Shown: positions 1 to 8,559, numbered from the stretch's first letter. The stretch: 64,000 nucleotides of DNA from CAZSSH01 sp964609825 (GCA_964609825.1 CAZSSH010000007.1:124001-188000), one strand, 5' to 3'. Numbers and translations are program-made. Notes: generated by a model from the sequence alone, not told the origin.

Positions 1-266
1 GGGCAGGTTTTACCAGCGAGTTGGCGGTGAAACGCACGCTCGATCAACTCAAGCAAGCCAAGCTCAACATCATCGGGATAATTTTAAACCGATTTTCACA
101 CCGGGTCGGCAACGGCTACGGTTATGGCTATGGCTATGGCTATGGCTACGGTTATGGCTATGGCTACGGCTACGGTTATGGCTATGGCTACGGTCATCAC
201 GAAAAGGGCCAAAGCAAATCATCCGCCCTCGGGCGGATCAAAAATTTGTTTGCCAAAAAAACTTAA
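1..266 (+). CDS. C-terminal end of a bacterial tyrosine kinase (BY-kinase / CpsD-CapB family), 5' truncated by the window edge
   Basis: The reading frame is open from the first base (codons in phase with position 3) and ends at TAA 264-266. The visible part reads as the last helix-strand unit of a MinD-like ATPase of the exopolysaccharide co-polymerase/autokinase family: a TSELAVKRTLDQLKQAKL helix followed by the NIIGIILNRF strand. The P-loop lies outside the window. After it comes a tail of 13 consecutive Gly-Tyr pairs (114-191), then a His-His pair and a basic end. BY-kinases carry a C-terminal tyrosine cluster that is autophosphorylated to control polysaccharide export, so this tail fits that role, although a perfect GY alternation is unusual. 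Only 40 bases separate it from the next gene. Family assignment is from the short visible part and is moderately sure. Confidence 0.6.
   Translation, partial: AGFTSELAVKRTLDQLKQAKLNIIGIILNRFSHRVGNGYGYGYGYGYGYGYGYGYGYGYGYGYGHHEKGQSKSSALGRIKNLFAKKT
114..191 (+). repeat. Hexanucleotide repeat GGYTAY x13 coding for (Gly-Tyr)13
   Basis: Thirteen uninterrupted Gly-Tyr codon pairs, mixing GGC/GGT and TAC/TAT, sit in the 3' end of the kinase gene. The synonymous mixing shows the array is not a freshly expanded perfect microsatellite and suggests selection on the peptide. The next pair has mutated to Gly-His. Confidence 0.95.
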
Positions 267-306
267 AAACGACAGACCAAATGATTGGGATGAAGGGGGA
301 GCGCAA

Positions 307-1560
307 ATGAAATACTGGATATTGACCGGATTGATGATCGCAAATTCGGTGTTTGCCGCCGACAGCCCGCAATGGCTGGGGATTAATCGCAACGCCGATT
401 TTCCGGAAACGAATCTGCTCAAAGTTTGGCCTCAGGATGGCCCCAAGCTCCTGTGGAGCTGCGAGGGTGTCGGCAGCGGTTACTCGAGCGTGGCGACCCT
501 TGGCGACCGGATTTATGTCACCGGCAATAACATCAAAGGCGAGAAACGTAAAGAGTTTCTGACGGCGCTCAACCGCAAAGGCAAAATCCTTTATCAGACT
601 TGTTACGGCAATGTGACCAATAAGAGTTTTTTTGACGTGCGCACCACTCCCACCGTGGTCGAGAACGATGTATTTGTGATCAGCGGCGCCGGCGAGGTGG
701 CGATGCTTGACGCCGACTCCGGCCGTCTGGTTTGGAGTGTGGACGCCGCCGGCTTGGCCGAGGGCCAGCCGGGACAGTGGGGATATGCCGAGTCGCCGTT
801 GGTATTTGACAACAAAGTATTGTTTACCGCCGGAGGCAAAAAAGCCTCGTTTGTCGCGTTTAACATCAAGGACGGATCGGTCGCCTGGCAGACGCCGCCT
901 TTGCCCGGGCCGGCCGCTTATGTTTCCCCGATTTTGATCTCGCAAAAAGGTAAAAAAATCATCGTCGGAATGACCGGCAAATTTATCGTCGGACTGGATC
1001 CGGCCACCGGCAAAATCATCTGGAAGTTTGAGTACACCAATGAAGTCATCCGCGGTGCCACGCTCAACGGCATCAATGCGGTGACGCCGATTTGGAAAGA
1101 CGGTTATTTGTTTACCAGCACCGGCTATAATGTCGGAAGTGTGATGCTCAAATTGGAGTCCGATCTTTCTAAGGCCGAGCTGGCGTGGACCAACCGCGAT
1201 TTGGATATCCATCACGGCGGCACAGTCGTTTATGACGGCGTTATTTACGGTGCCAACTGGGTGGATAACAAAAAAGGCAACTGGGTCGGCGTCGATTGGC
1301 AGACCGGCAAAACCTTGTTTGAGCGGCCGTGGGGACAAAACAAGGGCTCGATCGCGTTGGCCGACGGGATGCTTTATTGTTTCAGTGAGCGCGGCATCGT
1401 CGGTTTGGTCAAACCCGCCAAAGACAAATTTGAGGCCGCAAGTTCGTTTACGGTCAAAGCAGGCGAAGGTGAGTTTTGGGCTCATCCGGTGATCAGCAAT
1501 CAAGTGTTGTACATCCGCCACGGCGACTGCCTGATGGCCTATGATGTCAAAGGCGAGTAA
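307..1560 (+). CDS. Secreted PQQ-like beta-propeller protein (propeller 1 of the cluster)
   Basis: 417 residues starting at ATG 307 behind an AAGGGGGAG ribosome-binding site. The same frame is open upstream to 124, but only through an out-of-frame reading of the Gly-Tyr repeat. Residues 1-17 form a Sec signal peptide ending VFA before ADSPQW. The rest consists of repeated blades with the PQQ/BamB-type signature: strands ending in LDADSGRLVW, LDPATGKIIW and FNIKDGSVAW. It opens with the W-x-G-x-x-R pattern common to PQQ-repeat proteins of PVC bacteria. Such folds may bind PQQ but often act as BamB-like scaffolds; no calcium or PQQ ligands can be assigned from sequence alone. It stands first in the plus-strand cluster, and its end supplies the ribosome-binding site (GGCGAG) of the next gene. 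Confidence 0.85.
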   Translation: MKYWILTGLMIANSVFAADSPQWLGINRNADFPETNLLKVWPQDGPKLLWSCEGVGSGYSSVATLGDRIYVTGNNIKGEKRKEFLTALNRKGKILYQTCYGNVTNKSFFDVRTTPTVVENDVFVISGAGEVAMLDADSGRLVWSVDAAGLAEGQPGQWGYAESPLVFDNKVLFTAGGKKASFVAFNIKDGSVAWQTPPLPGPAAYVSPILISQKGKKIIVGMTGKFIVGLDPATGKIIWKFEYTNEVIRGATLNGINAVTPIWKDGYLFTSTGYNVGSVMLKLESDLSKAELAWTNRDLDIHHGGTVVYDGVIYGANWVDNKKGNWVGVDWQTGKTLFERPWGQNKGSIALADGMLYCFSERGIVGLVKPAKDKFEAASSFTVKAGEGEFWAHPVISNQVLYIRHGDCLMAYDVKGE

Positions 1561-1562
1561 TC

Positions 1563-2198
1563 GTGTCTCAGCTCGTGATTTGTCTCTGTGCTTACGGCCC
1601 CAAGGTGGACCGCGACCGGGCGCTGGCGCTGGCCGGGGCTGCTGCTGCCGCCGGGCGTGATGTGCTCGTGGTGGAGGACTTTTGCGCGGTGGCGGTCGGC
1701 AAAGCGCCGCGTGATCAAATCGGCGACAATCCGACTCTGGTCGGCTGCCGCCCACGGGCGTTAAAGGCACTGTTGACGGCGGCCAAAATCCATGGGGAAG
1801 TCAAGGAGTTGAGCCAACTCGAAGCCGAGTACCCCAATGCCGCGCCATATTCCGGCAAGATCGTCAAATATGAGGGGGAATGGCGCGCCTGGTTTCCGGT
1901 GATGGATCTCGACCGCTGCACCCAGTGCGGCAAATGCCGCGACTATTGTCTCTTTGGCGTTTATCAACCGCACGGCGAAATCAAAGTTGCCAACCCCGGC
2001 CACTGCAAAAACAATTGTCCCGCCTGTGCCCGGATTTGTCCGGCGGGGGCAATCATCTTTGCCAAGCACCCGGATGCTCCCATCGACGGTGCCGAGGCGG
2101 AATCCCCGTCTCCGACCGTTTCGGCGGCGAATTTATCCGACCAATTGCGGGCCCGGCGCGAGCAGCGCAAAAGCATTTTTAAGGACGGCAAAGAGTGA
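1563..2198 (+). CDS. 2[4Fe-4S] ferredoxin with an unrecognised N-terminal domain
   Basis: 211 residues, GTG start. The C-terminal half holds two cubane-cluster motifs: C119-x2-C122-x2-C125-x3-C129, and C148-x3-C152-x2-C155-x3-C159 followed by PAGAI, the usual crossed arrangement with a Pro after the last Cys. Residues 1-100 form an alpha/beta-looking domain with a short hydrophobic first strand (QLVICLCAYG), VLVVEDFCA and a VGCRPRALKALL segment; I do not recognise it. There is no signal peptide, so the protein is probably cytoplasmic. Its stop overlaps the GTG start of the radical SAM gene. The likely role is electron delivery to that enzyme; this is inference from adjacency. Confidence 0.75.
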   Translation: MSQLVICLCAYGPKVDRDRALALAGAAAAAGRDVLVVEDFCAVAVGKAPRDQIGDNPTLVGCRPRALKALLTAAKIHGEVKELSQLEAEYPNAAPYSGKIVKYEGEWRAWFPVMDLDRCTQCGKCRDYCLFGVYQPHGEIKVANPGHCKNNCPACARICPAGAIIFAKHPDAPIDGAEAESPSPTVSAANLSDQLRARREQRKSIFKDGKE

Positions 2199-3385
2199 TT
2201 AAGTCATTGACCGCATTTGTGAGACCCCTTTGGACCTTGCGGCCGCGGGTGCTGGGCCGGCTGCTTACCAATTTTATGTGGCGCGGGATGTGGACGGTGC
2301 GCCGGTTTGAGCACCAGAAAGATTTTTTTCCGGCCTTTATGATGCTCTCGGTGACCGGCAAATGCAATCTTAACTGCCGGGGGTGTTGGGTGTCGCCGGA
2401 GTGCAATCGCAATGAGCTTAATATGGCGCAGATTACAGCGGTGATCGACGCCTGCCGTCGGCACGGCACTTATTTTTTCGGAATTTTGGGCGGAGAACCG
2501 TTGCTGTACCCCCGTTTATTGGAATTGTTTGCCAAGTACCCGGACTGTTATTTTCAGCTTTTCACCAACGGGCAGCTCTTAACGGACGACTTGGCCAAAG
2601 CGCTTGCCGACCTGGGCAATGTGACTGTCTTGGTCAGCATCGAGGGGCTGGAGGAGGAGAGCAGGCGGCGGCGGGGCGGCAATGAAGTGTATCAAAAGTC
2701 GCTGGCGGCATTGGACGCCTGCCGCCGGGCGGGATTGTTTTACGGGGTTGCAGGTAGCGTTTGCAAAAGCAATATTGACGAGTTGGCGTCAAAAGATTTC
2801 ATCGATTTAGCCTACCGGTACGGGGCGCATTATTTGTGGTACTATATTTACCGCCCGGCGGGCGCATTCCCCGAGCCCGGCAATGCCTTAAATGAGGTTG
2901 AGATTGCCCGCTTGCGGCAGTTTATTGTTGATGAAAGGATGACGTCCCCGGTGTTGATCATCGACGCCTACTGGGATCACCTCGGGCAGGCTTTGTGCCC
3001 GGGGGCGATGGGGTTAAGTCACCATTTGGCACCCAACGGGGCGTTGGAGTTTTGTCCGCCGTTGCAATTTGCCGGCGATTTTTTGAACCCCGACGGCGAC
3101 AATGCCGAAATAATTTTGGCCGGTTCGCCGTTATTAAAGGAAATGCGCGAGTTTGTTCGCGCGCGGACGCGAGGGTGTCCGATTTTGTCGGACCCGGCGG
3201 CATTGACCCAATTTTTAAAGGAGCACGGTGCGGTGGACTCCTCGGCGCGCCATCGGGCCTATGACGAGTTTGCGCAAATGACTTGTCAGGCCTGTCACGC
3301 ATCAATCAAAGCGGTGCCGGAGCGGCATTGGCTCTATTATTGGGGCAAAAAACGGTATTTTTTCGGATTCGGTGCTTATGGATAA
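2195..3385 (+). CDS. Radical SAM enzyme
   Basis: 396 residues. The GTG start at 2195 overlaps the upstream TGA (GTGA), with AAGGA about 9 bases before it. The S-adenosylmethionine-binding iron-sulfur motif is C57-N-L-N-C61-R-G-C64, followed by the GGEPLLYP motif near residue 100 that contacts SAM's amino group and by LFTNGQLL and VLVSIEG barrel strands. Extra cysteines near the C-terminus (LCPGA, EFCPP, RGCPI, TCQACH) could hold an auxiliary SPASM-like cluster. The protein resembles MoaA/HpnH-type enzymes only generally. It sits next to a DUF116-polyprenyl synthetase and terpene-cyclase genes, so an isoprenoid-modifying role like that of the hopanoid enzyme HpnH is plausible but unproven. Confidence 0.85.
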   Translation: MIKSLTAFVRPLWTLRPRVLGRLLTNFMWRGMWTVRRFEHQKDFFPAFMMLSVTGKCNLNCRGCWVSPECNRNELNMAQITAVIDACRRHGTYFFGILGGEPLLYPRLLELFAKYPDCYFQLFTNGQLLTDDLAKALADLGNVTVLVSIEGLEEESRRRRGGNEVYQKSLAALDACRRAGLFYGVAGSVCKSNIDELASKDFIDLAYRYGAHYLWYYIYRPAGAFPEPGNALNEVEIARLRQFIVDERMTSPVLIIDAYWDHLGQALCPGAMGLSHHLAPNGALEFCPPLQFAGDFLNPDGDNAEIILAGSPLLKEMREFVRARTRGCPILSDPAALTQFLKEHGAVDSSARHRAYDEFAQMTCQACHASIKAVPERHWLYYWGKKRYFFGFGAYG

Positions 3386-4760
3386 CATGCTTGGACCATT
3401 TTTAACCCGGCAAAAGGTATTGCCGCCCTTGACGTTGCCCGAGTTGGCAACGTTGGCGGATGCATTTTTGGCGGAGCATCCCGGCGGCGACCGCGAGCGG
3501 CTGATCATTGAGATCAACAACCGTTTGTGGCATCAAGTCATGCGGTCGATTCCGCTTGACCGTCGGTTGCTTTTGCTCCCTCAGTGTCTGCGGCGTCAGC
3601 CGGGGTGTCAAGCGGATTTTGACGACTTGGGCTTGTTTTGCAACGCTTGCAGCAATGATTGCCAGATTGCCCGGCTGCAGCATGCCGCCGATGAGCTTGA
3701 GGTCAACACCATGGTTGCCGAGGGCTCGGGTGCGGTGAGTGCGATTATTGCCGACCGCGACATCGCCGGATTGATCGGAGTGGGCTGCATTGACTCTTTA
3801 AAAAAAGCTTTCCCGCGGATTTTGGAGCGCGGGCTCCCCGCCTTGGCGATTGTGCTTGACGGTTGCGACTGCGTCAACACCAAAGTGGATGAGGCGGCGG
3901 TGCTGGCCGCCTTGGCTTATGAGCCGGGTAAATTTCTCGACTTGCGGCAAATCCGCAGTCGGGTCGAGGCCTTGTTTACTCCCGAACGGCTGGAGCAATT
4001 TTTGGGCCCGGTGAGAAGCGGCAGCGACTGGATTGTCCGTGAGTATTTATGCGCCAACGGCAAACGGCACCGGCCGGTGATGGCGGCGGCGGGATTTGTG
4101 GCGGCGGCGGGCTGCCAAAATGGTTTGCCCGAGGCGGTGTTGCGCGCGGCGCTAAGCATCGAGTTTTTTCACAAAGCATCGCTGATCCATGACGATATTG
4201 AGGACAATGACGACTTTCGCGATCACGTCGAGACGCTGCACAAAAAATACAATTTGGCGCTGGCGCTCAATGCCGGGGATCTTTTAATCGGCGACGGCTA
4301 CCGGGTGCTGAGTCAAATTGCCGACCCGGCGATGAAAGCTTTGCTGTGGGAAACCGCGGCCGAGTGCCACTGCGATTTGTGCGTTGGCCAGGGGATGGAG
4401 TTTGAGAATATTTCACCCGAGCCTGCCCGGATTTTGGAGATGTATGCCTTAAAAACCGGCAAGGCGTTTTTGGCGGCGTTGTCCTTTGGGCTCATTTGCG
4501 CCGGGAAATTTTTGGCGTACCGTGAAATGCTGCAAAAATTTTCGCGCCTCTTGGGGATCGCTTATCAGATCCGCGACGACTTGGACGACCGCGCGGCAGG
4601 CAGCGTCAATCTTCTCGCCGTCCTCGGTGAAACGGCGACTCGGGAACACCTTGCGCGCTGTCATGATGAATTGTACGAGCTTTTGGCCGCGGTGCCGGAT
4701 GCGGACTTAAAGCTCTTTTTGTTTCAATTGACCGGCCGGGTGCTCGACGATGGCAACTAG
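3378..4760 (+). CDS. DUF116 domain fused to a polyprenyl synthetase
   Basis: 460 residues from ATG 3378; a GTG two codons earlier (3372) and an ATG at 3387 are alternatives, and all overlap the radical SAM gene. Residues about 1-190 look like DUF116: a Cys-rich patch (PGCQADF, FCNACSNDC), VAEGSGAVSAII, GVGCIDSLKKAF and LDGCDC. Residues about 200-460 are an all-helical prenyltransferase of the trans-isoprenyl diphosphate synthase family, with first aspartate motif D272-D-I-E-D276, second motif D400-D-L-D-D404, and the CANGKRHRPVM substrate-binding strand. The DDxxD pairs imply an active Mg-dependent enzyme making an allylic diphosphate; chain length cannot be read. DUF116 has no established function that I can state. 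Its 3' end overlaps the next gene by 11 bases. Confidence 0.85.
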   Translation: MDNMLGPFLTRQKVLPPLTLPELATLADAFLAEHPGGDRERLIIEINNRLWHQVMRSIPLDRRLLLLPQCLRRQPGCQADFDDLGLFCNACSNDCQIARLQHAADELEVNTMVAEGSGAVSAIIADRDIAGLIGVGCIDSLKKAFPRILERGLPALAIVLDGCDCVNTKVDEAAVLAALAYEPGKFLDLRQIRSRVEALFTPERLEQFLGPVRSGSDWIVREYLCANGKRHRPVMAAAGFVAAAGCQNGLPEAVLRAALSIEFFHKASLIHDDIEDNDDFRDHVETLHKKYNLALALNAGDLLIGDGYRVLSQIADPAMKALLWETAAECHCDLCVGQGMEFENISPEPARILEMYALKTGKAFLAALSFGLICAGKFLAYREMLQKFSRLLGIAYQIRDDLDDRAAGSVNLLAVLGETATREHLARCHDELYELLAAVPDADLKLFLFQLTGRVLDDGN

Positions 4761-5532
4761 CGTCACGCGGCAATTGTATCAGGCATTGACAATCGGCGTC
4801 GGCCGTCTCGATGATGACTGCGTGGCGGACTTGCAAAAATATGTCTTGAGTCAATACGACGCTGGGACGCATTTGTTTGTCGACCGGTACGGCAGGGGGG
4901 ACTGGTATTACAGCGCTTTCGGCTTTGCTTTGGCACGGGCGCTCAGGCTCGATTTGCCGTTGCCGGGGATGTGCGACAAGTCAAAGCTGAGCTTTGTCCA
5001 CTTTCGGGCGGCATGTCAGCTGGAGAATTTGCGCTGGTATCATTGGTGCTTTGCCGCACGGCAGCGGCGCGAGATTGAGAGATATTTTGAGACGATGCCC
5101 GATATTATGTTTCCGCAGGGGGACAAGACTTCGCTGTATTCGCAATTTTTGTTGTTTACCATGCTGGAGGACGCAAACGGCAAACTGCCGATGATTGTGG
5201 AGCAGACGCCGTCGACCTTGACCGGCATGACCGCGTTGGCGTTGATGCAGTGGATGAAGTTTCGCCGCTGCGATGCGGCGTTGATCCAAAGGATGCGGTC
5301 ATTGCAGCAACCCGACGGCGGTTTTTTGCCGTATTCGGGCGCGGCGCACGGCGATTTTTTATCGGGGGCGCTGGCGGCGTTTGCGCTGGTGACTGTCGGG
5401 GCGGCATTGCCGTACCCGATGGCGGATTGGGTGGATCGGCATTATGTCTACGGCCAGTCTTTTATCCCGGCGGACGGGGAGATTTCGGATGTCGAGTATA
5501 CATTTTACGGGGTGTTGAATGCAGCTTTTTGA
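4750..5532 (+). CDS. Half-size alpha/alpha-barrel protein of the prenyltransferase / squalene-cyclase fold
   Basis: 260 residues, ATG start inside the preceding gene. It contains repeat features of the terpenoid-cyclase/protein-prenyltransferase toroid, most clearly the QQPDGGFLPYSG motif around residue 185 and the helix pair around STLTGMTALALMQWMKF. It lacks the DxDD protonation motif of class II cyclases and is much shorter than squalene-hopene cyclases (about 630-720 residues). It overlaps by 14 bases with the longer cyclase gene that follows. It may be a partner subunit that completes a toroid with that protein, or a separate binding protein. Function is unknown; the fold call is moderately sure. 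Confidence 0.6.
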   Translation: MATSVTRQLYQALTIGVGRLDDDCVADLQKYVLSQYDAGTHLFVDRYGRGDWYYSAFGFALARALRLDLPLPGMCDKSKLSFVHFRAACQLENLRWYHWCFAARQRREIERYFETMPDIMFPQGDKTSLYSQFLLFTMLEDANGKLPMIVEQTPSTLTGMTALALMQWMKFRRCDAALIQRMRSLQQPDGGFLPYSGAAHGDFLSGALAAFALVTVGAALPYPMADWVDRHYVYGQSFIPADGEISDVEYTFYGVLNAAF

Positions 5533-7153
5533 GTTCAATGATTTGCGGCAAACATTGCTTGCCAAGCGCGTGCCGGGCGGCCTCTGGGAGGGGAAACTCT
5601 CCGCGAGCGCGGTGGCGACGGCGACGGCGATTTGCGCGTTGGAGATTGCCGACCCGGTCAAGTATGCTTCTCTCATCGATCGCGCCCGCGCCTTTTTGCT
5701 CGCCACTCAAAACCCGGACGGCGGCTGGGGCGACTCGCCGGAGAGCCCGTCCAATGTGACGGCGACCTTGCTCAGTTACGCTTCCTTGCGCCATACCGGG
5801 GCGAAACTGGAAAAAGTCGAGCAGTATTTGCTCCGTTTTCTCCCCTCGTTGAGCTCCTCCTTTTTGGCGGCAGGCGTCCGTCAAATTTACGGGCGCGATC
5901 TTACGTTTTCGGCGCCGATTCTGGCCTTGTGCGCGATTCGGGGGTTGCTGCCGGTGTCGGCGGTGCCGCGTTTGCCCTTTGAGCTTGCCATGCTGCCGCG
6001 GAAAACCTTTCATTTGCTCAAACTCCCGGTGGTGAGCTATGCCATCCCGGCCTTGATCGCGGTCGGGTTGATGCGTGCGCCCAAGAACCCCTTGGCCGGG
6101 CGTTTGTTGGATAAATTTGCAGCGATGCAACCGGTGAACGGCGGCTTTTTGGAGGCAGTGCCGTTAAACTCGTTTTGCGTATTGTGCCTGACTTATGCCG
6201 GCTTCGGCCAACATCCGGCAGTGCAAAAGAGTTTGGGTTTCATCGCCCGCTCGGCGCGCCCCGACGGGAGTTTCGCCATTGACAGCAATTTGCAGCTTTG
6301 GGTGACGAGTTTAAGCATCAAAGCCTTGGGGCGCGAAGCCTTTACCGAGACTGAGCGTGTCGAGCTTACCCAGCGCTTGCTGGCGACGCAACAGACGCAA
6401 ATTCACCCCTTTAACGGCGCTTTGCCGGGCGGCTGGGGCTGGACGACGCTCCCCGGCGCGGTGCCGGACGGCGATGATACGGCGGCCGCGTTGCTGGCCG
6501 TTAAAGAGCTCGGCGTCGCCGCGTGGAGCGAGCGCATCGCTGCCGGTGTCCGCTGGCTGATGAGTTTACAAAACCGCGACGGCGGCATCGCCACTTTTTG
6601 CCGGGGCTGGGGGCATTTGCCGTTTGACCGCAGCTGTCCCGACATTTCGGCGCATGCCTTGGCGGCTTTGCAGACGTGGCGCGGCGAAGCGCCGCCGGAG
6701 TTCCAACATGAGATCGACTGTGCAACCGTCAAAATTCTAAAATATTTGACAAGGCATCAGCATCCGGACGGCTCGTTTTTTCCCTTGTGGTTCGGCGACC
6801 AAAATGCGCCGGGCAACCTTTCGCCCATCTTTGGCACGGCGGTGGTTTTGAAGCATCTGGGCGCATTCGCGTTTCTCGGAAAGGAGCGCGCGTTGACGTT
6901 TTTGCTGGCGGCGCAAAACCCGGACGGTTCGTGGGGCGGCGGCAGTCAAACACCGGGCAAAGTCATCACCACCGCCTTGGCGGTGACGGCGCTCAAACGC
7001 GCCGGGGGCGATGCCGGGGCGATTGCCAAAGGGGAGGCGTCTTTGCTTGCCAAAGGCGACGGTGCGCCGGAGCCGGTCGGGCTTTATTTCGCCAAATTGT
7101 GGTACTCCGAGGAGCTGTACCCTTTGATTTTTAAAGTGGAAGCGCTGCGATGA
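5519..7153 (+). CDS. Squalene-hopene-cyclase-like class II terpene cyclase
   Basis: 544 residues. ATG 5519 follows an ACGGGGTG site inside the preceding gene. Several QW-type repeats are visible: QNPDGGWGDSPES near residue 65, VNGGFLEAV near 205, ARPDGSFAID near 250, HPDGSFFPLWFG near 420 and QNPDGSWGGG near 465. The catalytic acid motif of class II cyclases is D317-G-D319-D320-T, embedded in VPDGDDTAAALLAV, followed by RGWGHLPFD and CPDISAHAL, which match the conserved family pattern. These proteins protonate an isoprene double bond and fold the chain into polycycles at the membrane. The length is shorter than bacterial squalene-hopene cyclases, and no squalene synthase genes are nearby, so the substrate is open. 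Confidence 0.85.
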   Translation: MQLFEFNDLRQTLLAKRVPGGLWEGKLSASAVATATAICALEIADPVKYASLIDRARAFLLATQNPDGGWGDSPESPSNVTATLLSYASLRHTGAKLEKVEQYLLRFLPSLSSSFLAAGVRQIYGRDLTFSAPILALCAIRGLLPVSAVPRLPFELAMLPRKTFHLLKLPVVSYAIPALIAVGLMRAPKNPLAGRLLDKFAAMQPVNGGFLEAVPLNSFCVLCLTYAGFGQHPAVQKSLGFIARSARPDGSFAIDSNLQLWVTSLSIKALGREAFTETERVELTQRLLATQQTQIHPFNGALPGGWGWTTLPGAVPDGDDTAAALLAVKELGVAAWSERIAAGVRWLMSLQNRDGGIATFCRGWGHLPFDRSCPDISAHALAALQTWRGEAPPEFQHEIDCATVKILKYLTRHQHPDGSFFPLWFGDQNAPGNLSPIFGTAVVLKHLGAFAFLGKERALTFLLAAQNPDGSWGGGSQTPGKVITTALAVTALKRAGGDAGAIAKGEASLLAKGDGAPEPVGLYFAKLWYSEELYPLIFKVEALR

Positions 7154-8559
7154 AAGAGCGTCTGTTGATCGTTTTATGGTTGTTTTTGCTGCTCGGTGCG
7201 GCGTGGGCGGGCTTGTGGCATTATCTCAACTTTGATCAACCTTATCATTTGGAGTATCATGACGGCGTCACCGGCGAAACCGGCCAAAGCGCGCCCGTCA
7301 AGGCGGAAGTTTTGACCGTCGACATCGGCAGCATTTTTGTCCGGTCGGAGGCAGTGTTTTCGGGGATCACGTCGGGGAGCTGGCCCGGCTTTCGCGGACC
7401 CGGGCGCGACAATGTGGTCAAGGACGGCTTGACACTGACACCGACACCGCGTCAAGTTTGGGAAATCCCTTTGGGCGAGGGGTATGCGGCCCCGGTGATT
7501 GCTGACGGGCGGGTTTATGTGTTGGACTATGATGAAGCGTTGGAGGCCGACATGTTGCGGTGTTTTGACTTGGCCGACGGCAAAGAGTTGTGGCGGCGGG
7601 GGTACCGTCTGCCATTAAGGCGTAATCATGGCAAATCGCGGACAGTCCCGGCAATTGCCGGTGACGCGGTGATCACCTTGGGGCCGCTCGGGCAAGTGAT
7701 GAGTACCAACCGCTTTACCGGCGAGTTGCTTTGGGGTGTCGATTTGGTCAAAGCGTTTGGTGCGGTGATTCCGCAGTGGTATGCCGGGCAGTGCGTGTTG
7801 ACCGAAGGCAATCAGGTCATTTTGGCTCCGGCGGGACCGGAAGTGTTGCTGGTTGCCTATGATGCGGTGAGCGGGCGCGAGTTGTGGCGCGCCTCCAATC
7901 CCGGCAAATTCACCATGTCGCACTCGTCGGTGATGAAATACGAGCTTGACGGCGTCATGCAGTATGTCTATTGCGGCATCGGCGGCACGGCGGGGGTGGG
8001 GCCCGACGGCAAAATTCTGTGGGTGGAGAGCACCTGGCAACCGCCGGTGGTGGCGCCGAGCCCGGTCAAAATCGGGCCTGACACCTTGTTTGTCGCCGCC
8101 GGGTACGCTTACGGCGGAGCGGTGATCCAAGTCAAGGGCGGTCAAGCCGCGGTGCTCCGGCGCTGGAAGCCCGACAAAGGAGTATCCTCGGAGCAGCAGA
8201 CACCATTGGTGTACAACGGGATGCTTTTTTCGATCAACCCCAAGGACGCGGGGCGCGACCGGCAGCTCTTGGTCGGGTGCTCATTAACGGAGCAAAGTTT
8301 GTCGTTGCAAGCTGAGAGCAGCCGTACCGAGCGCTTCGGGCTGGGGCCGTATCTGGTGGTCAATGACCGCTTTTATGTGGTGGACGACGACGGCAATCTC
8401 TCCATTTTGGAGTTGCGGCAAAAAGAGTTGAAATTGTTGAGTAAAACGCATATTTTGCCTGGGCACGACTCATGGGGGCCCTTGGCTTATACCGGCGGGC
8501 TCTTGCTGGCGCGCGATGCCACGCATTTGGTCTGCGTCGATTTGCAGGAGGGGAAATGA
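7150..8559 (+). CDS. Membrane-anchored PQQ-like beta-propeller protein (propeller 2)
   Basis: 469 residues; ATG overlaps the cyclase stop (ATGA). Residues 5-25 form a single hydrophobic segment (LLIVLWLFLLLGAAWAGLW) that is probably an uncleaved anchor, placing the propeller outside the cytoplasmic membrane. A WPGFRGPGRDN motif near residue 80 marks the start of the propeller, and blades end in patterns such as FDLADGKELW, TNRFTGELLW and YDAVSGRELW. This is the BamB/quinoprotein-like repeat family, with no cofactor ligands that I can assign. Its stop overlaps the next start, so it is co-translated with the neighbouring propeller and iron-sulfur genes. Confidence 0.85.
   Translation: MKERLLIVLWLFLLLGAAWAGLWHYLNFDQPYHLEYHDGVTGETGQSAPVKAEVLTVDIGSIFVRSEAVFSGITSGSWPGFRGPGRDNVVKDGLTLTPTPRQVWEIPLGEGYAAPVIADGRVYVLDYDEALEADMLRCFDLADGKELWRRGYRLPLRRNHGKSRTVPAIAGDAVITLGPLGQVMSTNRFTGELLWGVDLVKAFGAVIPQWYAGQCVLTEGNQVILAPAGPEVLLVAYDAVSGRELWRASNPGKFTMSHSSVMKYELDGVMQYVYCGIGGTAGVGPDGKILWVESTWQPPVVAPSPVKIGPDTLFVAAGYAYGGAVIQVKGGQAAVLRRWKPDKGVSSEQQTPLVYNGMLFSINPKDAGRDRQLLVGCSLTEQSLSLQAESSRTERFGLGPYLVVNDRFYVVDDDGNLSILELRQKELKLLSKTHILPGHDSWGPLAYTGGLLLARDATHLVCVDLQEGK

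Noticed and set aside
124..306. Upstream in-frame extension of propeller 1 giving a Met-Ala repeat
   Set aside because: It is the Gly-Tyr repeat of the kinase gene read in another frame; the signal peptide and AAGGGGGAG site place the start at 307.
238..1770. 510-residue open frame on the minus strand across propeller 1
   Set aside because: It runs antisense to a gene with clear signal peptide and propeller repeats, is rich in Arg/His/Pro from reverse reading of GC-rich codons, and has no recognisable motif.
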